Below, piece after piece: positions 1 to 8,318 of a stretch of DNA of 64,000 nt. This DNA comes from Microcystis aeruginosa NIES-4325 (GTDB lineage Bacteria; Cyanobacteriota; Cyanobacteriia; Cyanobacteriales; Microcystaceae). Below the pieces are notes generated by a model that was not told the origin of the DNA, ran no database searches, and was given only the letters and a program-made list of their open reading frames with translations. The DNA is taken from assembly GCF_008974145.1 (NCBI RefSeq), contig NZ_BJKP01000014.1, forward strand, positions 1 through 64,000. Direction: 5' to 3'. The position numbers were made by a program, and so were the translations under genes. The stretch's first letter is position 1. Each line of letters begins with the position of its first letter.

Positions 1-186
1 TTACCTCCTTATTCTCCCGAATTCTCTCCTATTGAAAACTTTTGGTCAAAAGTGAAAGCGATGTTAAGAAAACTGAAGGCGAGAACTTACAAAGACTTAA
101 TAGAAGGGATTGAATTGGCTATGTTACCAGTTACTCAAAAAGATATTCGGAATTGGTTTACTCACTGTTGCTACTGTACCTCATAA
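1..186 (+). pseudogene. IS630-type transposase, C-terminal part (cut by window edge)
   Basis: Frame 1 is open from base 1 to the TAA at 184-186 and gives about 61 residues beginning LPPYSPEFSPIENFWSKVK. The segment PYSPxxxPIExxWxxxK is the conserved end of the IS630/Tc1 DDE transposase domain, with the last catalytic acid in PIEN. The rest of the gene lies outside the window, so an intact copy cannot be told from a fragment. The following bases (about 204-235) contain a short inverted repeat and the string AGGGTGGCCAT, which recurs at about 379 and may be element-end sequence. Family assignment is firm; status is open. Confidence 0.75.
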
Positions 187-271
187 GTCAGAGAATTGCT
201 ATAAACCCTACCGGGATAGGGTGGCCATTATTAATGATGCTGACTTTCAACCGAATACTTGGTAAAGAGAT

Positions 272-370
272 ATATAGCGTTTCCTGTTCGCAAGAGGTAC
301 ATTATCAATCCTGAAAAGCTTAATTATCAAAGGTTTAAGTGTGCCACACAGACGTGAGAACCGCTATATT
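272..370. repeat. MITE-like element, family A, copy 1
   Basis: About 97 bp bounded by ATAGCGTTTC on the left and GCTATA on the right. The left arm (TAGCGTTTCCTGTTCGCAAG, then AGGTACATTATC) matches the reverse complement of the right arm of the element at 61301-61397 almost base for base. No ORF fits inside, so it would have to be moved by a transposase in trans. It sits between a transposase end and a glycosyltransferase gene. Boundaries are good to a few bases; the right arm is more diverged (ACCGCTATA). Confidence 0.7.
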
Positions 371-478
371 TAAGTCTTAGGGTGGCCATAATCTCAAATT
401 ACCCAAATTTATCGACCAAGATAAGCTAAACTAACGGCAAGGATAATATGTTTTGATTTTTTTTCTTCCTGAGCTGCA

Positions 479-1489
479 ATGAACTACGGTATTTACACCC
501 TCGGTAATGATGTCGTGTTTGACCAACTGGTGGCCTTGCTGAATAGCATCGCCGTCAATGCGGGTGCGGGTATGCCCGTCTGCGTCATCGCCTACGACGA
601 CCGGTTGGAAAAAACCGCCGCCGAAATCGCCACCCGTCCCAATGTCACCCTCTGGAATGACAAAGATCTGTTTAAGCCGTGGGAGGACTTTTCGTTACAA
701 GTCTGGCAAGCTCACCCCACAGCACTGCAACATTGGCAGAAAACCGAAGGGCTACAAGGAGTACGACGGTTGGGTATGAACCGTCGTTACTGTGCCTTTG
801 ACCCCAACGCCCCCTTTGAAAAATTCATCTACATTGACGCAGATGCGCTGATTTTGGATGATGTCACCCCTGTGTTTGAACAGTTAGACAGTTGTGATGT
901 GGTGACTTACGACTTTCAGTACAAAGACCCCACCCACATTTACAATGTCAATTCACCGAAACTGCTGGAAGTGTTTCCCCAAGAACGGATTGAGGCGAAT
1001 ATCTTTTGTGCTGGGTTCTACGCCTCCAAGCGCGGCTTTATGCTGTCGGAACAAAGGGATTGGCTAGTGGCAAGGCTACAGGAGGGCGAGGCAGAGGTAT
1101 TGTATCCCTCGGCCCCCAATCAGTCGGTGCTGAACTATATGGTGATGAGATCGCAGCTATCCGTCTGTAACTTAGCGAAAGAATGGCCTGCCAGTCGTCG
1201 CACTGGCAATGCCGTCACCTCCGCCCATTTCCAACAACGGGATGGGCTATTATACGACCACGACAAACGGTTGACATACCTTCACTACATTGGTTTATCT
1301 TCCTCTCTGTTCACTCGACTTTGTAGCGGTGAAAATCTCGATTTTCCCTATCGAGATATTTTCTTACACTATCGTTATCTCTACGAACCTAGTCAACGTC
1401 CTATATTTACCGATAGTCCCAAACCCTATCAACCACCTACCCCAACCTTTTGGCAAAAAGTAACCAGAAAACTCGGATTAGGAAAATAA
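479..1489 (+). CDS. Glycosyltransferase-like protein (Npun_R2821/R2823 family)
   Basis: A 336-residue soluble protein. The segment FIYIDADALIL (about residues 117-127) is a DxD-type metal and nucleotide-sugar motif as in GT-A enzymes of the GT8 kind. The N-terminus (MNYGIYTLGNDVVFDQLVALLNSI) fits the first strand and helix of such a fold. FCAGFYAS and APNQSVLNYM in the second half resemble the acceptor and sugar-binding region of GT8-like proteins. It is reminiscent of a cyanobacterial family often annotated only by Nostoc locus names. No signal peptide or membrane segment is seen. Donor and acceptor are unknown. The gene stands alone between a MITE copy and a decayed gene, so context gives no pathway. 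It starts at an ATG with only a weak purine-rich site upstream. Confidence 0.7.
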   Translation: MNYGIYTLGNDVVFDQLVALLNSIAVNAGAGMPVCVIAYDDRLEKTAAEIATRPNVTLWNDKDLFKPWEDFSLQVWQAHPTALQHWQKTEGLQGVRRLGMNRRYCAFDPNAPFEKFIYIDADALILDDVTPVFEQLDSCDVVTYDFQYKDPTHIYNVNSPKLLEVFPQERIEANIFCAGFYASKRGFMLSEQRDWLVARLQEGEAEVLYPSAPNQSVLNYMVMRSQLSVCNLAKEWPASRRTGNAVTSAHFQQRDGLLYDHDKRLTYLHYIGLSSSLFTRLCSGENLDFPYRDIFLHYRYLYEPSQRPIFTDSPKPYQPPTPTFWQKVTRKLGLGK

Positions 1490-1646
1490 AAATTAGGAGT
1501 GAATAATCAGGTTTCAGGCTAAAAATATTGACCAATTGACTTAAACCTAGGAATATCACTTCATATTTCTAGGCAGCAGGAATTTTTCAAAGACTTACAG
1601 GAAATCACGAAACTTTCTGGGTTAGATATTGTCATGGCTACTTAAT

Positions 1647-2078
1647 GATCGTTGGGATTTGACAGTTGAATTAGAGAAACGAAAACAAATACTATGCAGG
1701 GATCATGAGGGAGTGTTTTTAATTGTTGAAGGCTATAGTGATAGACTTATTTATGAGCGATTTAAATGAGCAAGAGGTTAGGCTGACAATTGCCTCTAAG
1801 ATCGATAATGCTTTGATAGCATTATCGATCTTAGAGAAAGAAAATTTTCGCCGAGTTGTTGCTTAGATGCAGATTTTTCGAGAAGAGAACAGCCAAATCC
1901 CGACAGTAATCATCTCTTTTTGACCGATGAACATGATGGGGAAATGAGCTTAATTAAATCTGTTGCTTTCGATCAATTATTAAAAGAACGAGGAAGGGAA
2001 GAAAAAATTGAAGCTTTCCCCAAAGATATTAGAGAAACTTTGCTAAAATTAGAGCAGCAAAAAAGAACCTGTCAATAA
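1647..2078 (+). pseudogene. Decayed DUF4435-like gene
   Basis: Reading frames joined across frameshifts give DRWDLTVELEKR, then GVFLIVEGYSDRLIYERF, then VVA/DADFSRREQPNPDSN, then HLFLTDEHDGEMSLIKS, ending at the TAA at 2076-2078. The order VEGxxD...DADF...LTDxHDxE is the pattern of DUF4435 (TOPRIM-like) proteins. The frame is broken by a stop after YERFK, by a poorly aligned stretch containing a perfect hairpin, and by a one-base shift just before DADF. It cannot encode a working protein. Bases 1490-1646 upstream hold no recognisable gene. Confidence 0.65.
1794..1836. repeat. Perfect 19-bp inverted repeat, 5-nt loop
   Basis: The left arm at 1794-1812 (CTCTAAGATCGATAATGCT) is exactly complementary to the right arm at 1818-1836, with loop TTGAT. 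It lies inside the decayed DUF4435-like gene and is not followed by a T-run, so it is not a standard terminator. A template-switch or inversion event during decay would produce such a structure. Confidence 0.85.
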
Positions 2079-2379
2079 ATGTTGACCCATGGCAATCTAA
2101 TAATCATCCTGATAAAATATTCTAACCAATCTAATCTCACTGAAAGATTAATTTAACCTTGATCTGTCGCCTTGGGGGGATTGATTCGATTTCTTAACCT
2201 TTTAATAAATTGATTTTTTCCCCGGTCAGGCTAAAATCAGTAAGATTAGCATCGAAGATAATCGGGGTAACTTGGCTTAATCTGAGGCAATATAGGAGAA
2301 AAAACCTCATAAATACTCAAATTTAGGCTGAAGTGGCTTCTTTCTAACTGTTTAATCTACTATTTGCCTACTAAACTCT

Positions 2380-4548
2380 ATGACTAAAGCTCCTACCGTA
2401 ACTTCTGCAATCGATCTTAAAGATTCGCAATATTACTTTAACCGAGAATTAAGCTGGTTAGAATTTAATCATCGCGTGCTTTATGAGGCACTTGATCCTC
2501 GGACTCCCCTACTGGAAAGATTAAAATTTACCGCTATTTTTTCTGCCAATCTCGACGAATTTTTTATGGTACGGGTGGCAGTTCTTAAACAACAGGTAGA
2601 AGCAAATGTAGCCGTTTTAAGTGCCGATGGTAGGACTGCCTCGGAACAGCTAACCGAGATCAGTAAACGTCTCCGTCCCCTTGTGCAACAGCAGGATCAG
2701 CTTTTTGAACACACCCTGAAAAATCTCTTAGTAGAACAGGGAATTCATCTGATTAACTATGTGGATTTACATCAAGAACAGCGCAATTATCTACATAATT
2801 ACTTTGAACAAAATATTTTCCCCGTTTTAACTCCCCTGGCGGTGGATCCTAGTCATCCTTTTCCCTATATTTCTAATCTTAGTCTCAATTTAGCCGTAGT
2901 CGTTCGCGATCCCGACACCGATAAAGAACTATTTGCCAGGGTGAAAGTACCACAGGTTTTCCCCCGTTTTCTGGCATTACCCAAGGAATTACGCCACCAA
3001 GATGGAAAAGCTTCGATTTGGACGGGAGTACCCCTTGAACAGGTGGTAATGCACAATTTAGAGGCACTTTTCCCTGGCATGATCATTCAGGAATGTTATC
3101 CTTTTCGGGTGACGCGCAACGCAGATATCTCCGTCGAAGAAGATGAGGCCGATGATTTATTATTAGCGATCGAGGAAGAAGTCCGCAAGCGCCGCATCGG
3201 TAAATCGGCAGTACGTCTGGAAATTCACAGTTCTACCCCTAGCAATATTAAAAACCGGATCATGCGCGATCTCGGACTTGAGGAGATCGATGTTTACGAT
3301 GTGGATGGACTGCTGGGACACAAAGATTTATTTTATTTTCTGTCTTTACCCTGTCCCGAACTGAAAGATCCGCCTTGGAATCCCCTCACCCCAGCGGTTT
3401 TACAGGGATTGCGAGAAATAGTTGACGGTAACGAAGACGGGATTCTAGAACAGGATGGCGAAGATATTTTTACTTTAATTCGCAATAACGATATTCTCGT
3501 TCATCACCCCTACCATTCCTTTAGTGCCTCAGTACAACAGTTTATCGCCCAGGCTGCCCATGATGCCCATGTTTTAGCGATTAAAATGACTTTGTATCGT
3601 ACTTCCGGAGATTCCCCGATTGTCAATTCCCTGATTGCAGCTGCGGAAAATGGTAAACAGGTAGCGGCGTTAGTGGAACTAAAAGCCCGCTTTGATGAGG
3701 AAAATAACATTACTTGGGCGAAAAAGCTCGAACAAGCCGGAGTTCACGTTGTTTATGGCTTAGTTGGTCTAAAAACCCACACGAAAGTGGTTCTCGTGGT
3801 CAGAAAGGAAGGGGATAAAATCCGTCGTTATTTCCATATTGGCACGGGTAATTATAACCCAAAAACAGCTAAATTATACACTGATTTGGGGTTACTTAGC
3901 TGTCGCGAGGATTTGGGGGCAGATATCACCGATTTATTTAACTTTCTGACCGGATACTCCCGTCAGCAATCCTATCGCAAACTTTTAATTGCTCCCGTGA
4001 GTTTGCGAAAACGGATGTTAGCAATGATCGATCGCGAGGCCAAAAACTGTAAAAATGGCGGTACGGGGCGCATTGTGGCAAAAATGAACGCTCTTGTCGA
4101 TAAACTGATTATAGAAGCTTTATACGCCGCTTCTCGTGATGGTGTGCAGATTGACTTGATTATTCGCGGCATCTGTTGTTTACGGCCCGGATTGCCGGAA
4201 GTGAGCGAAAATATCCGAGTAATTAGCATTATCGGCCGCTTTTTGGAACATTCCCGCATTTTTTACTTCTACAATGATGGTCAGGAGGAGGTTTATATTG
4301 GTAGCGCCGATTGGATGACGCGGAACCTGACTCGTCGCGTGGAAGCAGTGACACCGATCGATGAACCAGCGATCGCCAAAGAACTGGAAGAAATTCTCGG
4401 TATCATGTTGTCAGATAACCGACAAGCATGGGAATTACAATCCGATGGCAGTTATATTCAGCGTCGTCCTGACAATGAGGGACAGGAAAGCAGTACCCAT
4501 GTAATTTTAATGGAAAAAGCCCTTAAATCTGCGGGTATTAGTCAATAG
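2380..4548 (+). CDS. ppk1: Polyphosphate kinase 1
   Basis: A 722-residue enzyme that reversibly transfers the ATP gamma-phosphate onto long-chain polyphosphate. All four PPK1 domains are present: the N domain begins YYFNRELSWLEFNHRVL (residues 18-34), followed by the head domain and two phospholipase-D-like C domains. The catalytic histidine is H486 in YFHIGTGNYNPKTA, the residue autophosphorylated in this family. KARFDEENNITWAKKLE is the conserved C1-domain segment. Length is normal for PPK1. The gene is monocistronic and convergent with the flavodiiron gene. The 300 bp upstream (2079-2379) contains no other gene and probably holds the promoter; I see no clear Pho box. Confidence 0.96.
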   Translation: MTKAPTVTSAIDLKDSQYYFNRELSWLEFNHRVLYEALDPRTPLLERLKFTAIFSANLDEFFMVRVAVLKQQVEANVAVLSADGRTASEQLTEISKRLRPLVQQQDQLFEHTLKNLLVEQGIHLINYVDLHQEQRNYLHNYFEQNIFPVLTPLAVDPSHPFPYISNLSLNLAVVVRDPDTDKELFARVKVPQVFPRFLALPKELRHQDGKASIWTGVPLEQVVMHNLEALFPGMIIQECYPFRVTRNADISVEEDEADDLLLAIEEEVRKRRIGKSAVRLEIHSSTPSNIKNRIMRDLGLEEIDVYDVDGLLGHKDLFYFLSLPCPELKDPPWNPLTPAVLQGLREIVDGNEDGILEQDGEDIFTLIRNNDILVHHPYHSFSASVQQFIAQAAHDAHVLAIKMTLYRTSGDSPIVNSLIAAAENGKQVAALVELKARFDEENNITWAKKLEQAGVHVVYGLVGLKTHTKVVLVVRKEGDKIRRYFHIGTGNYNPKTAKLYTDLGLLSCREDLGADITDLFNFLTGYSRQQSYRKLLIAPVSLRKRMLAMIDREAKNCKNGGTGRIVAKMNALVDKLIIEALYAASRDGVQIDLIIRGICCLRPGLPEVSENIRVISIIGRFLEHSRIFYFYNDGQEEVYIGSADWMTRNLTRRVEAVTPIDEPAIAKELEEILGIMLSDNRQAWELQSDGSYIQRRPDNEGQESSTHVILMEKALKSAGISQ

Positions 4549-4627
4549 GAACAGTTATCAGTTATCACATTTGAGTTTTAAGTGTGCAGTATTAAATGGA
4601 AGTTTCCTACTGTCTTTTCACTGTCTA

Positions 4628-4696
4628 ACTGGTTGAGAGGTCAAACAATCTCAAAAGCTGAGATCAGGCATCTTGAGCTGTATTTTCTCAACCAGT
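4628..4696. terminator. Inverted repeat between convergent ppk1 and flavodiiron genes
   Basis: ACTGGTTGAGA at 4628-4638 is complementary to TCTCAACCAGT at 4686-4696, with a 47-nt loop. Its place between two convergent stop codons suggests a shared stop for transcription. The long loop and lack of a clean T-run make the call tentative. Confidence 0.35.
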
Positions 4697-4713
4697 CAAA
4701 TCAAGCAAGAATC

Positions 4714-6438
4714 CTAATAATAATTGCCGACTTTGCGATGGTGAACAGCCGTTAAACTATCAGGTTTAGAAACGCGACCATCGGTGACTTTATTGTAAAC
4801 AATCCAGTGGTCAGCACATTCCATGCGACTAACTACCTCACATTCTAAATAAGCCAGGGCATCGGCTAAAATTGGGGAACGATTATTAGCGGTGCGAGTA
4901 TTGACTCCTGCAAAACGATCTTCCCCTGGTCCGAAACGTTTTAAAAAGTGTTTCATCAGGGTTTGATAATTGCCTTCTTCCAGAATATTTAAAATGAATT
5001 GATCCCCCACTTGCATTAAAGACTCGATCGCCCGATCTTTGGCCACAGCAACGGTAAAACCGGGAGGATCAAAACTTGCTTGCGTCACCCAAGAAGCGAC
5101 CATTGCACCGCTTCTGTCTCCTTTCTTGGTGGTAATAATATATAAACCACCGCTAATCCGTCCGATGGCTTTATCAAGGTCAGTATCAAGGGATTTTCTT
5201 TGTTTAACTTTTACCTCTTGGGTTAATAGTTGTCCCATGTCTGTACCCGCTTCTTCACAGCGTTGATAGAGACTCTCGTTAGGAGTTTCTGCGCTACGAA
5301 TGGGATCAAAAGCTTTGGTTAAACCAACTTCACGAAACTTATTAAATAGAGGTAAAATTGATTCATCATCACCCCCTTGAGATTCAAACATTCCGATATA
5401 TTGTTTGGGGTTAACCGAGGCGAGAATTGTGCCTAGATTCCCCGTAATTTCTTGGGCATGAATACCAGAAACGGGGGGAGTACCGATGACGATTCCCACC
5501 GCAGAAGAAGCTAATTCTTTTACCTCTTGGGGATCTGCAGATTTCAGGTCTAGAGTTTCTACCGCCACACCAGTTTTAGTAATACCTTTGGCAATAGATT
5601 GACAGATGCGATCACTATAACCATAATCGGAAATGTAGAAAACAGCGACGGTTTTTTCTCCCTTAGTTTGTGCCTGACTCCAATCACGATAATGGGTCAA
5701 TAATTCGGTAATATTATGTTTTAATACCGGTCCATGACCATTAGCCACGAGATTAATATTACCTAGGGGTTCCATCCGTTTCATCGCCGCTAGTACGGAA
5801 CGAGCATTAGGAGCCATTAAACATTCATAATAGAAACGATAATCCGGTTCAATAGCACTTAATTGCTCATCGTAAAGATCATCGGAACAGTAGTGCATTC
5901 CAAAGGCATCACAGGTAAATAAAATTCCAGAACCGTGATCGTAGGTAAAAATAGTATCAGGCCAGTGTAAATTAGGAGCGTTAACAAATTCGAGAATGTG
6001 ACCATTGCCTAGGTCTAACTGATCGCCATTTTTGACCAGTTGACGTTGAAAGGGATGATGAACTAAATTCTCTAAAAACTGAATTGCTACTTTCGACCCA
6101 ACGACGGTAATATTGGGGGCAAGTTGCAGCATATCTCTGACTAACCCACTGTGATCGGGTTCGGTATGACTGATGATTAAATAATCAATTTCTTGAGGGT
6201 TAATTAATCCGTTGAGGGCATCAAAATATAGTTGACGGAATTTTTCGTGAGAGGTATCCACAAGGGCGATTTTTTCCCCACGAATCAGATAGGAGTTATA
6301 AGTCGTACCGTTTTGTAATCCGAATTCAATATCGAAGCGATCGCGATCCCAATCTAGAGAACGAATAGCGGTAGTGTCTGCGGTGAGATCGGCCACCTGC
6401 AGGGTGAGACGTTTTGTTTTAACTGGTGTAGCAACCAT
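4714..6438 (-). CDS. flv3: Flavodiiron protein, Flv3-like
   Basis: A 574-residue protein with the three-module cyanobacterial layout: metallo-beta-lactamase diiron domain (about 1-260), flavodoxin domain (about 265-400, VAVFYISDYGYSDRI), and flavin reductase domain (about 425-574, GRISGGLYIITTKKGDRSG). Diiron ligands are canonical: HTEPDH, the H of NLHWPDT, the D of FTCDAFG and the H of NGHGP. That favours the Flv3/Flv4 type over Flv1/Flv2, which lack several of these ligands. The start MVATPVKTKRLTLQV and the absence of an adjacent flv2 favour Flv3, which with Flv1 passes photosystem I electrons to oxygen. The split between Flv3 and Flv4 is inference. A GGAGGGG-like Shine-Dalgarno precedes the ATG. 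No partner gene is adjacent. Confidence 0.9.
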   Translation of the reverse strand: MVATPVKTKRLTLQVADLTADTTAIRSLDWDRDRFDIEFGLQNGTTYNSYLIRGEKIALVDTSHEKFRQLYFDALNGLINPQEIDYLIISHTEPDHSGLVRDMLQLAPNITVVGSKVAIQFLENLVHHPFQRQLVKNGDQLDLGNGHILEFVNAPNLHWPDTIFTYDHGSGILFTCDAFGMHYCSDDLYDEQLSAIEPDYRFYYECLMAPNARSVLAAMKRMEPLGNINLVANGHGPVLKHNITELLTHYRDWSQAQTKGEKTVAVFYISDYGYSDRICQSIAKGITKTGVAVETLDLKSADPQEVKELASSAVGIVIGTPPVSGIHAQEITGNLGTILASVNPKQYIGMFESQGGDDESILPLFNKFREVGLTKAFDPIRSAETPNESLYQRCEEAGTDMGQLLTQEVKVKQRKSLDTDLDKAIGRISGGLYIITTKKGDRSGAMVASWVTQASFDPPGFTVAVAKDRAIESLMQVGDQFILNILEEGNYQTLMKHFLKRFGPGEDRFAGVNTRTANNRSPILADALAYLECEVVSRMECADHWIVYNKVTDGRVSKPDSLTAVHHRKVGNYY

Positions 6439-6577
6439 CGAACCCCTCCTTATTGTTAAGTTTTTTATACTTTGTCTCTATTGTGCCACGAGGAAATAGG
6501 TATGGAGATACCCCAATTAAAATCGATCGCCACAAAAGCGATCGAATGACTAATCACAAACAACTAACAACCAAGTT

Positions 6578-6890
6578 TTAATAGTCCCATCTTAGCCCCT
6601 TCTCACCCCCGGTGCGCCGCCTTTTACCGTTTCCACTGTCAAGATGAATAAATCCCTGGCGCGCCCCATACCCTAACGCACTACACCATTGCAGATTAAG
6701 CCATTCTTGGAACTTGGCCAAAGATGCGGGATTACTCGGTCGAATATCAGCCTCTGTACAAAGGGTAGCCGTTTCGTCGGTTGTATCTGCGGCGCTTGTA
6801 ATTGTAATTTTTTGGACTCCTGTTTCAGTTTGTTGTAAACCGTCATAAGTTCCTTTAGGAGCAGTAAACCAAAACGTTAGAGTTGTTAAA
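6578..6890 (-). pseudogene. Orphan coding fragment, family not recognised
   Basis: The minus strand is open for about 100 codons down to the TAA at 6578-6580 but has no start codon. It reads as protein-like sequence: FWFTAPKGTYDGLQQTET..., TSAADTTDETATLCTEADIR..., WLNLQWCSALGYGARQGF, ending GGEKGLRWDY. Composition is coding-like, so I read it as the 3' part of a gene whose 5' end was lost where the transposase relic (from 6883) begins. I do not recognise the family. Confidence 0.4.
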
Positions 6891-7176
6891 AGTTCCTAAC
6901 CGTAATTCCTCTCCCGCTATTCTTCGACCAGATTCCTATCGAGAAGGAGATCAAGTCAAAAAAATAACCCTGGCTAACGGCTCGACTGAGGGTTCGACAA
7001 AAGCTCACGCCGAAGCCTCGCCGAACGCCCTCTCAAAATTACCCGATGATATTATCGACAATCTAAAACTGGCTCTCAAAGGGGCAACACTGTCAATGAC
7101 AGAAGGCATTCCCAATCATTTTGAAGTGATTAGAAGCCTTCCTCATGGTCATGTGATGGCTATTTTAGAATTTTAG
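6883..7176 (+). pseudogene. IS1634-type transposase, N-terminal fragment
   Basis: The translation VPNRNSSPAILRPDSYREGDQVKKITLAN...LSKLPDDIIDNLKLALKGA...IRSLPHGHVMAILEF is recognisably the N-terminus of IS1634/IS1549-like transposases (VPNRxSPP, SYREGxKVxxxTLANLS, SLPHGHV). It stops at 97 residues out of the more than 500 usual, so the catalytic domain is gone. The normal run TLAN-LSKLP is split by 17 extra codons (6979-7029) made of a dispersed repeat. The apparent TTG start is incidental. Confidence 0.7.
6979..7029. repeat. 51-bp GC-rich repeat inserted in frame
   Basis: The segment between TLAN and LSKLP codons contains GGTTCGAC, GCTCACGCCGAAGCCT and CGCCGAACG. It resembles parts of the repeats at 19683-19755 and 52429-52563 (GCTCACGGCCGAAGCCT, CGTTCGG). 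Its length is an exact multiple of three, so the frame continues through it as GSTEGSTKAHAEASPNA. Confidence 0.6.
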
Positions 7177-7244
7177 AGGGGGATAAACCGATAGAAAAGT
7201 CTATGCTAGGCTAGATTTAACCGGACTAAACCAAGAGAGGCTAT

Positions 7245-8318
7245 TTATTTTTGACTGCGAGCAAAAATTTCTTCAAACCAATTAATAGCTCGATTTGCTA
7301 GAGCTTCTAGGGAATATTTATGCTCGACTACTGCACGACAAAAATATCGATCAATCCGGTCTAAATTTTTAATTCCTGTAACTAATCCCTCGATACTATC
7401 GGGTTCAACTAAAAAACCGGTTTTTCCATCTTCAATAATTTCTACCAGACCACCGCGACGATAGGCAACTACGGGAACACCACAGGCTAAAGCTTCAATA
7501 GCCCCGTTACCAAAAGCCTCAACCCAGCGCGGGGTCATCAACAGGCCAAAACAGTCTCCGAGCTCTTTTTGTAGGCTCCCAGTCGGCATAAACCCGCGAT
7601 AGTCGACTAAATCGAAACTATAGTTATCCTGTAAATTTTGCCAGTAGAGAGGATCGGAAATATGACCGAAAACCCGTAAAGGTACGCCCAACCGTTGACA
7701 AGCAGTGATCGCATCTTCTAAAGCTTTTTCCGGGGCAATCCGTCCCACCCAGGCTAGACAGGGGGAAGGATCGGCCCGAAACTGATACAAAGATACGTCT
7801 AAACCATTAGCCAAACAACGATAGGGGGGAGAGAGGGAGAAAGTTTCCGCTTGGATGACGGTGTGAAAAGCTAGTAAATGAGGAAAACTGCGGTAGGTTT
7901 TTTGAATAATATGATCCATCGCCAAAGAAACGGAAGCCATGCTGACTAAATGGGCGACGGGAGTGGCAAAAAAAGGAGTGAGATAAAAAGGGAGCCAATC
8001 GTAGGCAAAATTAACAATTAAATCGTACTGGTTTTGTACTTGTTGAGCGTAGTGCCACATATTGGCCAAAACAGCATTTTCGGGCATTAAAATCGGGGCT
8101 TCCCGGCCCTGACTTTGGGCGGAAATCTGGGCATTGCCCGCTATAGTGATCAAGGGGATATCGTGCAATCGCGAGGCTTCTGGAGCCACTACCCGCACCG
8201 CATACCCTTGCTTATTCAGAGTGCGAGCGAGATTATAAAGAGTTAATTCTACGCCACCGCCGCCCCCAGAACCCAAAAATCCCACGGGGGTGGAGAGAAA
8301 TAACAGTTTTCGACTCAA
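7245..8318 (-). CDS. GT4 glycosyltransferase, likely tetrahydrobiopterin glucosyltransferase
   Basis: A 357-residue GT-B fold enzyme. The N-terminal Gly-rich loop LSTPVGFLGSGGGGGVELTL and the C-terminal donor-site segment VEAFGNGAIEALACGVPVVAYRRGG (E-x7-E motif of GT4 enzymes) are clear. FAYDWLPFYLTPFFATPVAHLVSMA in the middle and the overall length recall the UDP-glucose:tetrahydrobiopterin glucosyltransferase (BGluT) of Synechococcus, which makes BH4-glucoside (cyanopterin). That specific assignment rests on remembered resemblance. The start ATG overlaps the stop of the upstream HEAT/TPR gene by 4 bp (ATGA), suggesting translational coupling. Confidence 0.75.
   Translation of the reverse strand: MSRKLLFLSTPVGFLGSGGGGGVELTLYNLARTLNKQGYAVRVVAPEASRLHDIPLITIAGNAQISAQSQGREAPILMPENAVLANMWHYAQQVQNQYDLIVNFAYDWLPFYLTPFFATPVAHLVSMASVSLAMDHIIQKTYRSFPHLLAFHTVIQAETFSLSPPYRCLANGLDVSLYQFRADPSPCLAWVGRIAPEKALEDAITACQRLGVPLRVFGHISDPLYWQNLQDNYSFDLVDYRGFMPTGSLQKELGDCFGLLMTPRWVEAFGNGAIEALACGVPVVAYRRGGLVEIIEDGKTGFLVEPDSIEGLVTGIKNLDRIDRYFCRAVVEHKYSLEALANRAINWFEEIFARSQK

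Noticed and set aside
6883-7176. Transposase fragment as an intact small gene
   Set aside because: It starts at an incidental TTG, lacks the catalytic domain and contains a repeat insertion.
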